NCBI RefSeq assembly: GCF_011297335.1
Contig: NZ_JAAOTJ010000013.1
Location: 62,001-126,000, forward strand
Origin: Catellatospora methionotrophica
Lineage (GTDB): Bacteria; Actinomycetota; Actinomycetes; Mycobacteriales; Micromonosporaceae
Length of the DNA: 64,000 bases
Direction of reading: 5' to 3'
The notes beneath the pieces were generated by a model, which searched no databases, had not been told where the DNA came from, and saw only the letters and a list, made by a program, of their open reading frames with translations. This document shows, piece by piece, positions 50,984 to 59,952 of the stretch. Every line of letters begins with the position of its first letter. The stretch's first letter is position 1. The position numbers and the translations under genes were made by a program.

Positions 50984-52192
50984 TTACTCGTCGAGCTCGG
51001 CATAGGTCCGCAACGCCGCGTAAGTCGTCGGAAGTCCGTGCTGGCGCAGCGGGCCCTCGGGGCCTGACGTGCCGAATACGTGCGGGTTCTCCGTGAGCCA
51101 GATGACCACGGCCCGCTGCGCTGGGGCCAGTTCCTGGAAGGTGCGGCCGTGGTCCGGCTCCATCCGGGGGAAGGCGCGGTTCAGGACCACGTTGAAGTGG
51201 TTGTGCCAGTTCGACGTGGGCTGCTTGGCCAGTACGGCGGCGACGTGTTCCGCGCGTACCGCTTCGGCTACCGGCCGGGCGACGCGGTCGAGCATCGTGA
51301 GCGCCAGATCGCCGCGTCGGGCACCCCAGACGGTCTGGCCGGTGTCCTGGCCCCTGATGGCCGCCCAGCCGCGGAGTTCGGCCACTGCCGTGTCCGGCAC
51401 GTCCTCCAAGGCAAGGTGCGCCCAGGCCACGGCAGCCGACCATCTCAGGTGCGGATCGGTGGTACGCAGGTGCGTGTCAAACAGGTCTGATACAGGCTGG
51501 GTGAGCGTGCCGCCGAGCAGGCCGACGGCGACCAGTGCTGCTCCAGCGATCTGTTCCGGCTGCTGATTGTCCGAGGTGATCGCGAGCAGGCGGGGGCGGA
51601 TCGAGGTGATCTCCTCGGGGAACCAGGCCAGGGCGTGGATCGCCTCGCCGGCCACCTCGGCGTCCAGGTCGTCCAGGCAGTCCAGCAGCACCGGGACGCT
51701 GGCCCGGACGGCGTCGTACGCGGCCAGCTCGTGCCGGGTTTCCAATGCGCGCCGTTCCGGCTTGCTGAGCGGGATCGGCTGCCGCTGCCCTGTGCTGACG
51801 ATGTCGTACCATTCCTTCATCGCCTGCGACCAGCTCTGCCAGGTCTGGTCGGGAACCTGGGCCATGGTGTCGCGCATCGCGGCTATCGGGAAGCCGGTCG
51901 CGGCGTGGTGGTGCCCGTATCCGACGGCGAGGCTGGCGAGCAGCCGGATCAGCTCTTGCCGGTCCGGCGTCGTCGAGTCGGCCACCAGCTCCAGCAGGAA
52001 CGGGACGGCGTACGCGCTGGCCTCGTATCGGCTGCCCTGGTGGAAGATGTTGCCGTACAGCTCGGTCATCGCCTCGCCGCGGACATCGGCATCAGATGAC
52101 CGCAGGGCGCCGATAAGGTCGGGCACGTCCTCGGCGCTTCCGTACGCGTGCGTCAGCGACGCCCAGTCAATGCTGCTCAGATCAAGTTGCAC
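50984..52192 (-). CDS. HEAT-like repeat protein
   Basis: The 402-residue protein starts (GTG at 52192) with VQLDLSSIDWASLTHAYG. It contains several HEAT/PBS-type helical repeats: DVPDLIGALRSSDADVRGEA, ASVPVLLDCLDDLDAEVAGE, LRWSAAVAWAHLALEDVPD. The IDW..L.HAYG..DVP.L start is typical of a family of actinobacterial HEAT-repeat proteins of unknown role. The upstream 14 codons of the open frame look non-coding. It probably acts as a protein-protein scaffold. Confidence 0.78.
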   Translation of the reverse strand: MQLDLSSIDWASLTHAYGSAEDVPDLIGALRSSDADVRGEAMTELYGNIFHQGSRYEASAYAVPFLLELVADSTTPDRQELIRLLASLAVGYGHHHAATGFPIAAMRDTMAQVPDQTWQSWSQAMKEWYDIVSTGQRQPIPLSKPERRALETRHELAAYDAVRASVPVLLDCLDDLDAEVAGEAIHALAWFPEEITSIRPRLLAITSDNQQPEQIAGAALVAVGLLGGTLTQPVSDLFDTHLRTTDPHLRWSAAVAWAHLALEDVPDTAVAELRGWAAIRGQDTGQTVWGARRGDLALTMLDRVARPVAEAVRAEHVAAVLAKQPTSNWHNHFNVVLNRAFPRMEPDHGRTFQELAPAQRAVVIWLTENPHVFGTSGPEGPLRQHGLPTTYAALRTYAELDE

Positions 52193-52398
52193 GTGGCGGA
52201 TTCTGCACGATGCGAGCCGGGCGCGGTGCACCACGCCGGGGACTTCCGAATTCGGACGGATGCTGGAGAGTGGGCCGCGTGGCGGTAGCAGCGGGTGGCA
52301 CGAGTGGTGTTCGCTGGGCGTTCATCAACGCATTCCGGTCGGGCCGATCCGTCGGGCTCGAACCGGCGCTACGAACACGGCCGTGCCGTGAGCTGTTG

Positions 52399-52431
52399 GA
52401 ATACGGTTCGGATTCTGCCGGGTATGGTCCG
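52399..52431. other. tRNA-T-arm-like sequence repeated from 49305
   Basis: CGGTTCGGATT and ATGGTC at 52404-52427 repeat the pattern at 49306-49331 with about 24 of 30 bases shared. The following bases run into a perfect hairpin. With the truncated integrase next to it, this may be a remnant of an attachment site. It is too decayed to fold as a tRNA. Confidence 0.35.
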
Positions 52432-52438
52432 CCAGCTC

Positions 52439-52471
52439 AAAGGGCACATCCGGTAGCCGGATGTGCCCTTT
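52439..52471. terminator. Perfect hairpin after the integrase remnant
   Basis: AAAGGGCACATCCGG (52439-52453) and its exact complement (52457-52471) with loop TAG form a 15-bp stem flanked by A/T runs. It lies at the 3' end of the minus-strand integrase remnant. Confidence 0.8.
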
Positions 52472-52472
52472 C

Positions 52473-53285
52473 TCATTGCCGAGTGACTAACTGAGTGACT
52501 AAGCCTCTCCGCTCGTGCTCATCGCTGTCCGCTTCGGCGAAAATCTCATCCATGGCTGTCGCTCCGCTGAGCAGCATCGGGCGGAGTTGGTGGCGGTAGA
52601 CCGCTTCGGTTACCCGCGTGCCCGCGTGGCCGCACAGTTCGGCGATGTCCTCCAGGCGCATCCCGCTGTCTGACAGCAGCGACACGAAGCTGTGCCGTAG
52701 CTGGCGCGGTGTCCAGTCGGTGTGGGCCAGTCCGACGGCCTTCGCCACGCGGCGGAAGGCGCGGCGGACGTTGGCCGCGTCCAGGGCGGTGCCGACGCTG
52801 GAGGTGAAGACCAGGCCGGTATAGCGCCAGGTGTCGCCTGCGTGCTGGCGGGCCTGGTCCTGCTGGCGCTTGTGGCGGGCGAGGGCGTCGGTGCCGCGTC
52901 GGGGCAGCGCTGGGGGTGGCGTGACTTCCTGGTCTTGGTGTCGCCACCAGCGCGGACCGACCGCCACACGTGGATGCATGGAGGTGCGGCGGCCGGTCTA
53001 GTTCGACGTGATCCCACGTCAGCGCGCGCAGTTCCTCTGTTCGGCCACCGACCAGCAGTGAGATCACGATGTAGGCGCACAGCGGGCTCTCCTCGGCAGC
53101 CCTGAGTAGCGCCTTGGCCTGGTCAAGGTTGAGGGACTTCGACGTACGGCCGGGTAGCCCCTTCGGGATGCCGGACAGCGTCACATCGTTGCGCTTCACC
53201 TTGTCGCGTGCCATAGCGCGGTGACCGCGCGGTTGAGGCATTCGTGCAGACGGGCGAACGGTGCTGCTGCTGAGTATGGCGGCCT
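52473..53285 (-). pseudogene. Frameshifted tyrosine recombinase/integrase remnant
   Basis: Homologous integrase sequence runs through three frames on the minus strand. LHECLNRAVTALWHATR lies in one frame to about 53212. VKRNDVTLSGIPKGLPGR through GGRTEELRALTWDHVELD is in a second, to about 53010. VWRSVRAGGDTKTRKSR is in a third, and DALARHKRQQDQ to the end returns to another frame from about 52905. The catalytic residues are still present: Arg in GGRTEE, RQLRHSF, CGHAGTRVTEAVY. At least three frameshifts and a missing N-terminal DNA-binding domain make it inactive. Its coding bias is actinobacterial. Confidence 0.82.
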
Positions 53286-53427
53286 TGGCCTACGTGGTGA
53301 GCGTACGGCCGCGCGGGATCGTGCCGTCGTCTCCTGCGATGGGTGTGTGACATTCGGGGGTCTGGCTCCGTCTTTCCTGGTATGAGAGAGCATCTACCGG
53401 GCCGGGGAGGTCACGATCGCCACGACC

Positions 53428-53889
53428 ATGGCAGACCTGTTCCGGGCCCACTGGGGCGCGGTCTACGGGTACGTCAGCCGGCGGACCGGGGACCGCGCGC
53501 TGGCCGAGGAACTGAGCCAGGAGACGTTCGCGCGGGCGGCGGCGGCGTTCCTGGGGTGGCGGGGCGAGTCCACGCTGCCGTGGCTGCTGGCCATCGCGCG
53601 CAACGTCGTTGTCGACCATCACCGCCGGGGGCGGCCGCTGGTCGCGATCGAGGAGTCGCTGCTGCCGCCGATCGAGTTCCCGGATACGGCGATCGAGGTC
53701 CGGGATCTGCTGCGCCGGCTGCCCGAAACCGGCCGACGCCTGCTGGAACTGGTCTACCTGGACGGATTCAGCCACGCCGAGGTGGCCGCGATGACGGGCC
53801 AGTCGCCGGCGGCCGTGCGCACCGCGGTCTGGCGGGCACGGGACACGCTGCGGGAACTCGCCCGGCAGGGATACGCCGATGAACGCTGA
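53428..53889 (+). CDS. ECF RNA polymerase sigma factor
   Basis: The 153-residue ECF sigma has region 2 (AVYGYVSRRTGDRALAEELS, then LPWLLAIARNVVVDHHRRG) and region 4 (LPETGRRLLELVYLDGFSHA followed by MTGQSPAAVRT). ATG at 53428 is used; a strong GGGGAGG lies 17 nt further up, so a slightly longer non-ATG start is possible. It is coupled to the next gene by an 11-nt overlap, which encodes its likely membrane partner. Confidence 0.92.
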   Translation: MADLFRAHWGAVYGYVSRRTGDRALAEELSQETFARAAAAFLGWRGESTLPWLLAIARNVVVDHHRRGRPLVAIEESLLPPIEFPDTAIEVRDLLRRLPETGRRLLELVYLDGFSHAEVAAMTGQSPAAVRTAVWRARDTLRELARQGYADER

Positions 53890-54799
53890 GCAGGTGACCG
53901 ACATCCCGGAGTTCGACGAGTGGGCCGTGCGGCGGGCGATGCGCCGGGCCGTGTGGAGAGGGCTACTGCGTACCGCCGCGATCGTCACAGCCGCGCTGAC
54001 CTCGCTGATGGTGCTGGTCACGCTCGTGTCGTTCGGCGTCAGCGGGGTACGCGGCCGCAGCTTCTTCGGCTTCGCGTACTACGGCACCAGGCTGGCGCAT
54101 CCCGAGTTGGAGATGAAGCAGGACGGTAACTGCTGCGCCGCGGGGCCGCTGTTCGGGTTGACGAACCTGGGCCTGGCCAACGAGATGACGCTGCGTTTCC
54201 GGCCGCTCGGTGCGCTCAACCACGTGGGCACCACGACGGTCGTGGTCGAGGGGGACGTCAGCGGCGAGATCCACGCCAGCATCGACTCGTCGGACACTCC
54301 GCTGATCGGCGGGCTGGCCCGGGGACGGCCGACCCTGTCCGCAACCGCCGCGTACCTGCAGAAGCTGCCGGAACCGATGATCGCCTCGGCGCTGATCGAG
54401 TTCGACGGGCCGCTGTCGGTGGAGGCGTACGAGCTGTTCTTCGACAAGTACGTTTCGGTGTTCGAGGTGCCGAACCGTAGCGCGCCGGTGTTCCTGTCCG
54501 ATCCGTACCACGAGGGCACTGGCATTGGCGTGCCGGTCTCCTGGTCGAGCACGGGCTTCGGTGAGCTGAGGGAATGGGCGGCGGGGCTGTCCTCCGCCGA
54601 CGACGCGCAGCTCAACCGTATCGGCGCGCCGTCCTCGGATGTGATCAAGAAGGCGGCCGATGCGGGCATGGTCTATGCGTTCGTCGTGCCGAGGATGCCG
54701 CTGTCGCTGGCCCGGACCCTGGTGGCGACGACCGGGGTGCGCAGTGTCAACGTCCTCGACACCGCCTTCGACCAGGACTGGCAGACCCGCCGCGGTTAG
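53879..54799 (+). CDS. Membrane protein downstream of ECF sigma, probable anti-sigma factor
   Basis: The 306-residue protein has a ~35-residue cytoplasmic N-terminus (IPEFDEWAVRRAMRRAVWRG), one membrane helix (IVTAALTSLMVLVTLVSFGV) and a large extracytoplasmic domain of mixed structure. The C-terminus has VYAFVVPRMPLSLARTLVA and VRSVNVLDTAFDQDW, reminiscent of the Sigma_reg_C domain of Bacillus anti-sigma proteins. Coupling to the sigma gene supports an anti-sigma role. No HRRxxC zinc motif is seen. Confidence 0.72.
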   Translation: MNAEQVTDIPEFDEWAVRRAMRRAVWRGLLRTAAIVTAALTSLMVLVTLVSFGVSGVRGRSFFGFAYYGTRLAHPELEMKQDGNCCAAGPLFGLTNLGLANEMTLRFRPLGALNHVGTTTVVVEGDVSGEIHASIDSSDTPLIGGLARGRPTLSATAAYLQKLPEPMIASALIEFDGPLSVEAYELFFDKYVSVFEVPNRSAPVFLSDPYHEGTGIGVPVSWSSTGFGELREWAAGLSSADDAQLNRIGAPSSDVIKKAADAGMVYAFVVPRMPLSLARTLVATTGVRSVNVLDTAFDQDWQTRRG

Positions 54800-54887
54800 G
54801 CGTCGTCTCACGGCAAGCCGGTCGCTGTGCCCGGGCAAGGCGGCGTTCCTGCCACCGTGAGGCCTCGACCCATCCCGACCGCGGGAC

Positions 54888-54924
54888 CGGTGCCACACCC
54901 CGCAACCGCCGGGGTGTGGCACCG
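54888..54924. terminator. Strong hairpin between convergent anti-sigma and LysR genes
   Basis: CGGTGCCACACCCC (54888-54901) and GGGGTGTGGCACCG (54911-54924) are perfect 14-bp arms with a 9-nt loop, in the 186-bp gap between convergent genes. No T-tract. Confidence 0.75.
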
Positions 54925-54985
54925 CAAGTCCAGATGGCAGCCCTACGGTCTTCGTCGACGCGGTGCGGCGTGACGCTGCCGGCGT

Positions 54986-55891
54986 TCACCGGAGTTGTTT
55001 CTTGCCGGGGTCGGTCTTGGCGAATGCTTGTCGGCTGTGTACCAGTAGCTCGCGCATCATCGGGCTGCGCGTGCTCCTCCAGACCAGGGCGAGCAGAGCG
55101 GGTGTTGGTACGTCGTCGATGGTGATGGCGGTAAGCCGGTCGCGGTGGCGTGCGGCCATGGAGTCGCTGAGGATGGCGACGGCGAGTCCGCGGGTGGCGA
55201 GATCGGCGATGGCGTCGGCGGCGCTGGCCTGCAGCGCGATGACCGGTTGCATGCTCTGTGCCGCGCAGGCCTGGTCGAACACGGTGCGCAGGCCGGTGCC
55301 GGGTGGCATGCACACGAGGGGGTAGGCGCCTACGTCACGCAGGTTCACCCGCCGCTTCCTGGTCAAGGGGTGCCCGGCCGGAACGGCCGCGACGAGCCGT
55401 TCGCTGATGATCGTCAGTGCGTCCAGACCGTCGGGGGTGGCGGTCGCCGTGCCGATGAGGGCGAGGTCGAGCGCGCCGGCACGTACTGCCTCGACGAGCC
55501 GGTCGGAGTTGTCCTCCAGCAGCGAGATCTCCACCCCGGGATGCGCCCGGTGGAATGCGGCGAGGGCGTCGAACAGCGGGGTGACGGTGCAGCCGATGAC
55601 CATCCCGATGGTGAGCCGACCCCGGATCAGATCGGTGACCTCGCCCACTGCCTGGCTGACCGCTCCCGCGGCGGCGAGCGCAGCGCGGGCGTGTTCGAGT
55701 GCGGCCTTTCCCGCGACGGTGAGCGTGGCGGCGCGCGTCGAGCGGTCGAACAGTTCGGCGCCGAGTTCCCGTTCCAGCTGGCGGATCTGGGCGCTGACGC
55801 CGGATTGGCTGATGTGCACCCGCTCGGCCGCCCGGGTGAAGTTCTGCTCCTCGGCGACCATGACGAAGTATTCCAGCTGCCTCAATTCCAT
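54986..55891 (-). CDS. LysR family transcriptional regulator
   Basis: The 301-residue LysR protein has MELRQLEYFVMVAEEQNFTR and SQSGVSAQIRQLERELGAEL as its wHTH, then an effector domain (GRLTIGMVIGCTV, LLEDNSDRLVEAVRAGALDL). It is divergent from the SnoaL-like and DHA2 exporter genes, which it probably controls through the dyad at 55901-55918. Confidence 0.93.
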   Translation of the reverse strand: MELRQLEYFVMVAEEQNFTRAAERVHISQSGVSAQIRQLERELGAELFDRSTRAATLTVAGKAALEHARAALAAAGAVSQAVGEVTDLIRGRLTIGMVIGCTVTPLFDALAAFHRAHPGVEISLLEDNSDRLVEAVRAGALDLALIGTATATPDGLDALTIISERLVAAVPAGHPLTRKRRVNLRDVGAYPLVCMPPGTGLRTVFDQACAAQSMQPVIALQASAADAIADLATRGLAVAILSDSMAARHRDRLTAITIDDVPTPALLALVWRSTRSPMMRELLVHSRQAFAKTDPGKKQLR

Positions 55892-55900
55892 GACTGGAGA

Positions 55901-55918
55901 TTCTAGCTAGCAGTAGAA
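55901..55918. promoter_or_regulatory. Candidate LysR operator TTCTA-N8-TAGAA
   Basis: TTCTAGCTAGCAGTAGAA is a dyad of the T-N11-A LysR type in the 97-bp gap between the divergent lysR and SnoaL-like genes. It starts 10 bp upstream of the lysR start codon. Confidence 0.55.
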
Positions 55919-55988
55919 CCATCTGTTGGACTTCTGATCGGCGTGCGGTGACGCTGGGAGACGACCAAGTCTGACCCAGGAGGAACCC

Positions 55989-56354
55989 ATGCCGGAGTAC
56001 GAGAAGGCCGTGCGGCCCGAAGACCTCACCCGCTTGTTCGTCGAACGATCCAATGCCGGTGACGCGGCCGGAGTCGCCGCACTTTACGAAGAGCACGCGG
56101 TGATGGCGTACCCGCCCGGCGGCCAGACGGTAGGGCGGGAGGCGATCCGCGCGCTGTGGGAGAGGGTGCTGGTCAACCGTCCCCGCTTCGAGCCGGAACA
56201 GCCGCTGCCGACCTTGCTGAGCGGCGACATCGCCCTCACCTCGACCCCGCCGAGGGACGGGGCCGGCGCCCGCGCGCAGGTCGTCCGGCGCCAACCTGAC
56301 GGAACCTGGCTTCGCGTACTCGACCAGCCCGAGTTCATCCCCTCCACCCGCTGA
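55989..56354 (+). CDS. SnoaL/NTF2-like protein
   Basis: The 121-residue protein has an NTF2-like pattern: RLFVERSNAGDAAGVAALYE, then AVMAYPPGGQTVGREAIRAL and WLRVLDQPEF near the end. Members are polyketide cyclases, isomerases or accessory proteins; no catalytic residues can be assigned. ATG has AGGAGGAA upstream. It lies 37 bp before the DHA2 exporter gene and is probably co-transcribed under LysR control. Confidence 0.88.
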   Translation: MPEYEKAVRPEDLTRLFVERSNAGDAAGVAALYEEHAVMAYPPGGQTVGREAIRALWERVLVNRPRFEPEQPLPTLLSGDIALTSTPPRDGAGARAQVVRRQPDGTWLRVLDQPEFIPSTR

Positions 56355-56391
56355 AGCCGCCGCCTCCACCACGAGAAACACAGGTATCGAC

Positions 56392-57927
56392 ATGCGCAGG
56401 TGGCTGCCCCTGCTGACGGTTTGTCTGGGCACGTTCATGCTGCTGATCGACGTCACGATCGTGAACGTGGCCCTGCCGGACATGGTCGGGGACCTGGGCG
56501 CGTCCTTCGGGGCGCTGCAATGGGTCATCGACGCCTACGCCCTCGCGCTGGCCGCACTGGTGCTCGGCGCTGGGTCGGTAGCCGACCTCGTCGGGCACCG
56601 CCGCGTCTACATCGCCGGACTCGCGATCTTCGCGATCTCATCACTGATATGCGGACTCGCACCCGACCCTGGCGTGCTGATCACCGCACGCACCCTGCAG
56701 GGCATCGGCGCGGCCGCCATGTTCGCGACCACGTTCGCTCTGCTCAACAGCGCCTACGCGGGCCGCGACCGCGGGAGTGCCTACGGCATCTGGGGCGCGG
56801 TGGCCGGTGCCTCGGCCGCGGTGGGCCCGATCCTCGGCGGACTGCTCACCGAGGGCGTCTCCTGGCGCTGGATCTTCTTCGTCAACCTACCGGTCAGCGC
56901 CATCGCGATCGTGCTGTGCGCCACGACCCTCGCCCGCGCCCACGGCGTGGCCCGCGGCAGGGTGGACATCGGTGGCATAACCAGCTTCACCGCCGCGGCA
57001 GGCTGCGCGACGTACGCCCTCATCCGCGCGAACGAAGACGGCTGGGCCCAGCCCGGAGTCTGGTGGCTGCTCCTACTGGCGGCGCTCGGCCTGGCCGCGT
57101 TCGCCGTACTACAGGCGCGCTCGCCGCACCCCATGCTCGACCTCGCGCTGCTGCGCAACCGCGCGTTCGTCGCAGTGCTGCTCGCCGGACTCCTGCTGAC
57201 GTTCGCAGCATTCGCCACATTCACCTACACCTCGATCTGGCTGCAGTCGGTGGTGGGGCTGAGCCCGCTCGAGGCGGGGCTCACCGGCCTGCCGATGTCG
57301 ATCACGGCGTTCGCCGTCTCGGCAGGACTCGGGCGCGTGCTGCACGGCCGGCGACCAGATCTGGTGATCGGCGCGGGCCTGCTGTTCATCGGCCTCGGCG
57401 GCCTGCTCACCGCTGCGCTCATGCGCGGTCCCGCCAGTTGGCCGGCGCTGATCCCGGGCTTCGCTCTGATCGGCATCGGCGTCGGTATGGCGACGCCGAT
57501 CCTCGGCTCGGTCTCCATGTCCCTCGTGCCCGCCGAACGCGGCGGCATGGCCGCCGGCGCGGTCAACACCACCCGCCAGCTCGGCTTCGCGTTCGGCATC
57601 GCCGTGCTGGGCAGCGTCTTCACCGCTCGAGCACAGAGCACCCTGGCCGGAGTCGGCATCCCGGACCCCGCGCACGTCGCTCACGCCATCGCCGGCGGAC
57701 GCACGCCCGGCCTGCTGCAAGCTGCCCCGCCAAGCGGGCGACAGCTCTTTGACAATGCGGCGCACGTCGCGGCGGTAGCCGGCGTCCAGGCGACGTTCGC
57801 CGTCGCCGGAGCCGTAGGCATCCTCGCCGGCCTGCTCGTCATCATCCTGATGCGACCGACCGGCGGGCACCGCCCGGTGGGAAGCAGCACGCCCGCCCCC
57901 GTCAGCGTCGACGCAACAGCGGGCTGA
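56392..57927 (+). CDS. DHA2-type MFS drug exporter (14 helices)
   Basis: The 511-residue membrane protein has the DHA2 hallmarks: LLTVCLGTFMLLIDVTIVNV in helix 1, ALQWVIDAYALALAALVL, GSVADLVGHRRVYI in loop 2-3, and motif C-like GAVAGASAAVGPILGGLLTE. The second half has motif-like LVPAERGGMAAGAVNTTRQL. This is the EmrB/QacA group of proton-driven multidrug exporters. It follows the SnoaL-like gene and is likely induced through the LysR regulator. Confidence 0.93.
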   Translation: MRRWLPLLTVCLGTFMLLIDVTIVNVALPDMVGDLGASFGALQWVIDAYALALAALVLGAGSVADLVGHRRVYIAGLAIFAISSLICGLAPDPGVLITARTLQGIGAAAMFATTFALLNSAYAGRDRGSAYGIWGAVAGASAAVGPILGGLLTEGVSWRWIFFVNLPVSAIAIVLCATTLARAHGVARGRVDIGGITSFTAAAGCATYALIRANEDGWAQPGVWWLLLLAALGLAAFAVLQARSPHPMLDLALLRNRAFVAVLLAGLLLTFAAFATFTYTSIWLQSVVGLSPLEAGLTGLPMSITAFAVSAGLGRVLHGRRPDLVIGAGLLFIGLGGLLTAALMRGPASWPALIPGFALIGIGVGMATPILGSVSMSLVPAERGGMAAGAVNTTRQLGFAFGIAVLGSVFTARAQSTLAGVGIPDPAHVAHAIAGGRTPGLLQAAPPSGRQLFDNAAHVAAVAGVQATFAVAGAVGILAGLLVIILMRPTGGHRPVGSSTPAPVSVDATAG

Positions 57928-58060
57928 CCAGCCGCAGAGCGGGGCGCTCGACAGCCTTGTGCGCGCTTCTTGTCGACCTGATACATCAGCAGCCGTGGTG
58001 CCTGGTCGATCGCCGCGACCAGCTATCAAACGATCTGTGCGCAGGGTGCGCTGATCCGGA

Positions 58061-59443
58061 TCAGAGTCCGTGCAGGGTGCGGGCTAACAGGTCGATGGCG
58101 GCCGGGTAGCTCGCCCGGCTCGCGGTGCCATACCCGATGATCAGGCCTTGGGCGGCGGCCGGGTCCGGTTGGTGCCAGTGCGGTCCCAGCGTCCCCACGG
58201 CCAGTCCGCGTGCGCCGGCGCTCGCCACCACGGCAGCCTCGTCGGGGCTGCCCGGCGGCAGGCCCAGCAGCGCGTGCATCCCGGCGGCGATGCCGTGCAA
58301 CTGGTGGTGTCGGCCGAGCCGCTCGATCAGCAGGTCCCGGCGGCGGCGGTAGTTCAGGCGGCAGGAGCGGATGTGCCGGTCGTAGCCGTGCGTGGTGATC
58401 AGGTCGGCGAGGGCGAGCTGCCCGATCGACTCCGTGTGCAGATCGGCCAACCGCTTGGCCGCCGACACCGGCCCGACCAGGCGTTCGGGCAGGACCATCC
58501 AGGCCAGCCGCAGCGCCGGGCCGAGGGTCTTGGCCGCGGTGCCGACGTAGACGACGTGCTCCGGCGACATGGCCTGGAGCGCCCCGACGGGCTGCCGGTC
58601 GTAGCGGAACTCGCCGTCGTAGTCGTCTTCGATCACGATCGCGTCGTGCGTCCGCGCCCAGGCGACCGCGGTCCGGCGCCGGGCGGGGTGCAGGGTCATC
58701 CCTATCGGGTACTGGTGGGCCGGGGTCAGCACCGCTGCCCGCACCGGCAGGTCCGCGCCGCCCAGCAGGTCGGTACGGGCGCCCAGCTCGTCGACCGGCA
58801 GCGCGAGCACGTCCGCGCCCTGATGGCGGACCACCTCGCGGTGAAACCCCAGTCCCGGATCCTCCATCGCGATCGGACCGCCGACCGTCCGCGCCAGCAG
58901 CCCGAGCGCCTGGACGTACCCGGAGCAGATGATCATTCGTTCAGGGTCGGCCAGCACGCCTCGGGCGCGGCCCAGGTAGGCGGCCAGGGCGGCGCGCAGT
59001 TCGGGGCGGCCGCGCGGATCGCCGTAGTCGTACGCCGACACCGGTGCGGCGGCCAGGGCCCGCCGGACGGCCCGCAGCCACGCGTCGACCGGGAAGGTGC
59101 CCACCTCGGGACTGCCGGGGCGCAGATCGAAACGCGGGGCGGTGGCCGGGGCGGGGGTCGCGGCGGGTGCCGGGCGCGGCGGCGCACCCGCCACCTCGGT
59201 GCCCGAGCCGACCCGGGCGCTGAGATAGCCCTCGGCGGTGAGCTGCTCATACGCGGCGGCGACGGTGTTGCGGGCCAGGTTCAGTCCGGCCGCCAGCGCC
59301 CGGGTCGAGGGCAGCCGGGTCTGCGGGCCCAGCCGTCCGGACCGGATCGCCTCGCGTAGTGCCCGTTCCAGCGCCTGCCGGCGGCCGCCCGCCGCTTCGA
59401 GGTCCAGATGCAGGTCGATGGAAATGGCCCACTCGATGCTCAT
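58061..59443 (-). CDS. MocR/PdxR-type regulator (GntR wHTH plus aminotransferase domain)
   Basis: The 460-residue chimera has a GntR winged helix at ~20-85 (ALREAIRSGRLGPQTRLPST, RNTVAAAYEQLTAEGYLSA) and a fold-type I aminotransferase domain. The PLP-contacting residues include VIEDDYDGEFRYD and the Schiff-base lysine in GTAAKTLGPALRL. MocR proteins sense PLP or an amino compound. It is divergent, 47-bp gap, from a three-gene operon with a CMD-like decarboxylase, a PEP-mutase-like enzyme and a cupin, which it presumably regulates. Confidence 0.93.
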   Translation of the reverse strand: MSIEWAISIDLHLDLEAAGGRRQALERALREAIRSGRLGPQTRLPSTRALAAGLNLARNTVAAAYEQLTAEGYLSARVGSGTEVAGAPPRPAPAATPAPATAPRFDLRPGSPEVGTFPVDAWLRAVRRALAAAPVSAYDYGDPRGRPELRAALAAYLGRARGVLADPERMIICSGYVQALGLLARTVGGPIAMEDPGLGFHREVVRHQGADVLALPVDELGARTDLLGGADLPVRAAVLTPAHQYPIGMTLHPARRRTAVAWARTHDAIVIEDDYDGEFRYDRQPVGALQAMSPEHVVYVGTAAKTLGPALRLAWMVLPERLVGPVSAAKRLADLHTESIGQLALADLITTHGYDRHIRSCRLNYRRRRDLLIERLGRHHQLHGIAAGMHALLGLPPGSPDEAAVVASAGARGLAVGTLGPHWHQPDPAAAQGLIIGYGTASRASYPAAIDLLARTLHGL

Positions 59444-59490
59444 ACAAGTGGACCTTAGTAGGGAGCCATTTACCTCGTAGCGTCATGGTC

Positions 59491-59952
59491 ATGACCGACA
59501 CGTACACCGAGATCCCCGTCCGCCTCGCCGTCGGGACGCTCGCCCCGCACATCAACAAGGCCATGAACGCCCTCGACACCGCCTCCCGCGAGGTCAGCCT
59601 GGAGGCCGGGCTGCTGGAGCTGGTCCGGGCCCGCGCCTCCCAGCTCAACGGCTGCGCGTACTGCGTGGACACCCACTCGCGCGACGCGGTCACCGGCGGC
59701 GAGGACCCGCGCCGGATGTACGCGCTGCCCGTGTGGCGCGAGACGCCGTTCTTCACCGGTCGCGAGCGGGCCGCCCTCGCCCTGACCGAGGCGATGACCC
59801 GCCTCACCGAGGCGCCGGTCGGCGACGGCGTCGTCGCCACGGCTGCCGAGCACTTCAGCGAGGTGGAGTTGGCCGAGCTGATGTGGACCATCACGGTCAT
59901 CAACGCCTGGAACCGGCTCGGTGCCGCCGCCCGGCCCTGGCCGCTGTCGTGA
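59491..59952 (+). CDS. Carboxymuconolactone decarboxylase / AhpD-like protein
   Basis: The 153-residue protein has the AhpD-like ELVRARASQLNGCAYCVDTH, with the CxxC pair and following His, and FFTGRERAALALTEAMTRL. Family members are decarboxylases or alkylhydroperoxidases; MocR-linked ones of this type are typically peroxidase-like. The ATG at 59491 or 59485 starts the gene; the upstream has no clear Shine-Dalgarno. It overlaps the next gene by 4 nt (GTGA). Confidence 0.92.
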   Translation: MTDTYTEIPVRLAVGTLAPHINKAMNALDTASREVSLEAGLLELVRARASQLNGCAYCVDTHSRDAVTGGEDPRRMYALPVWRETPFFTGRERAALALTEAMTRLTEAPVGDGVVATAAEHFSEVELAELMWTITVINAWNRLGAAARPWPLS

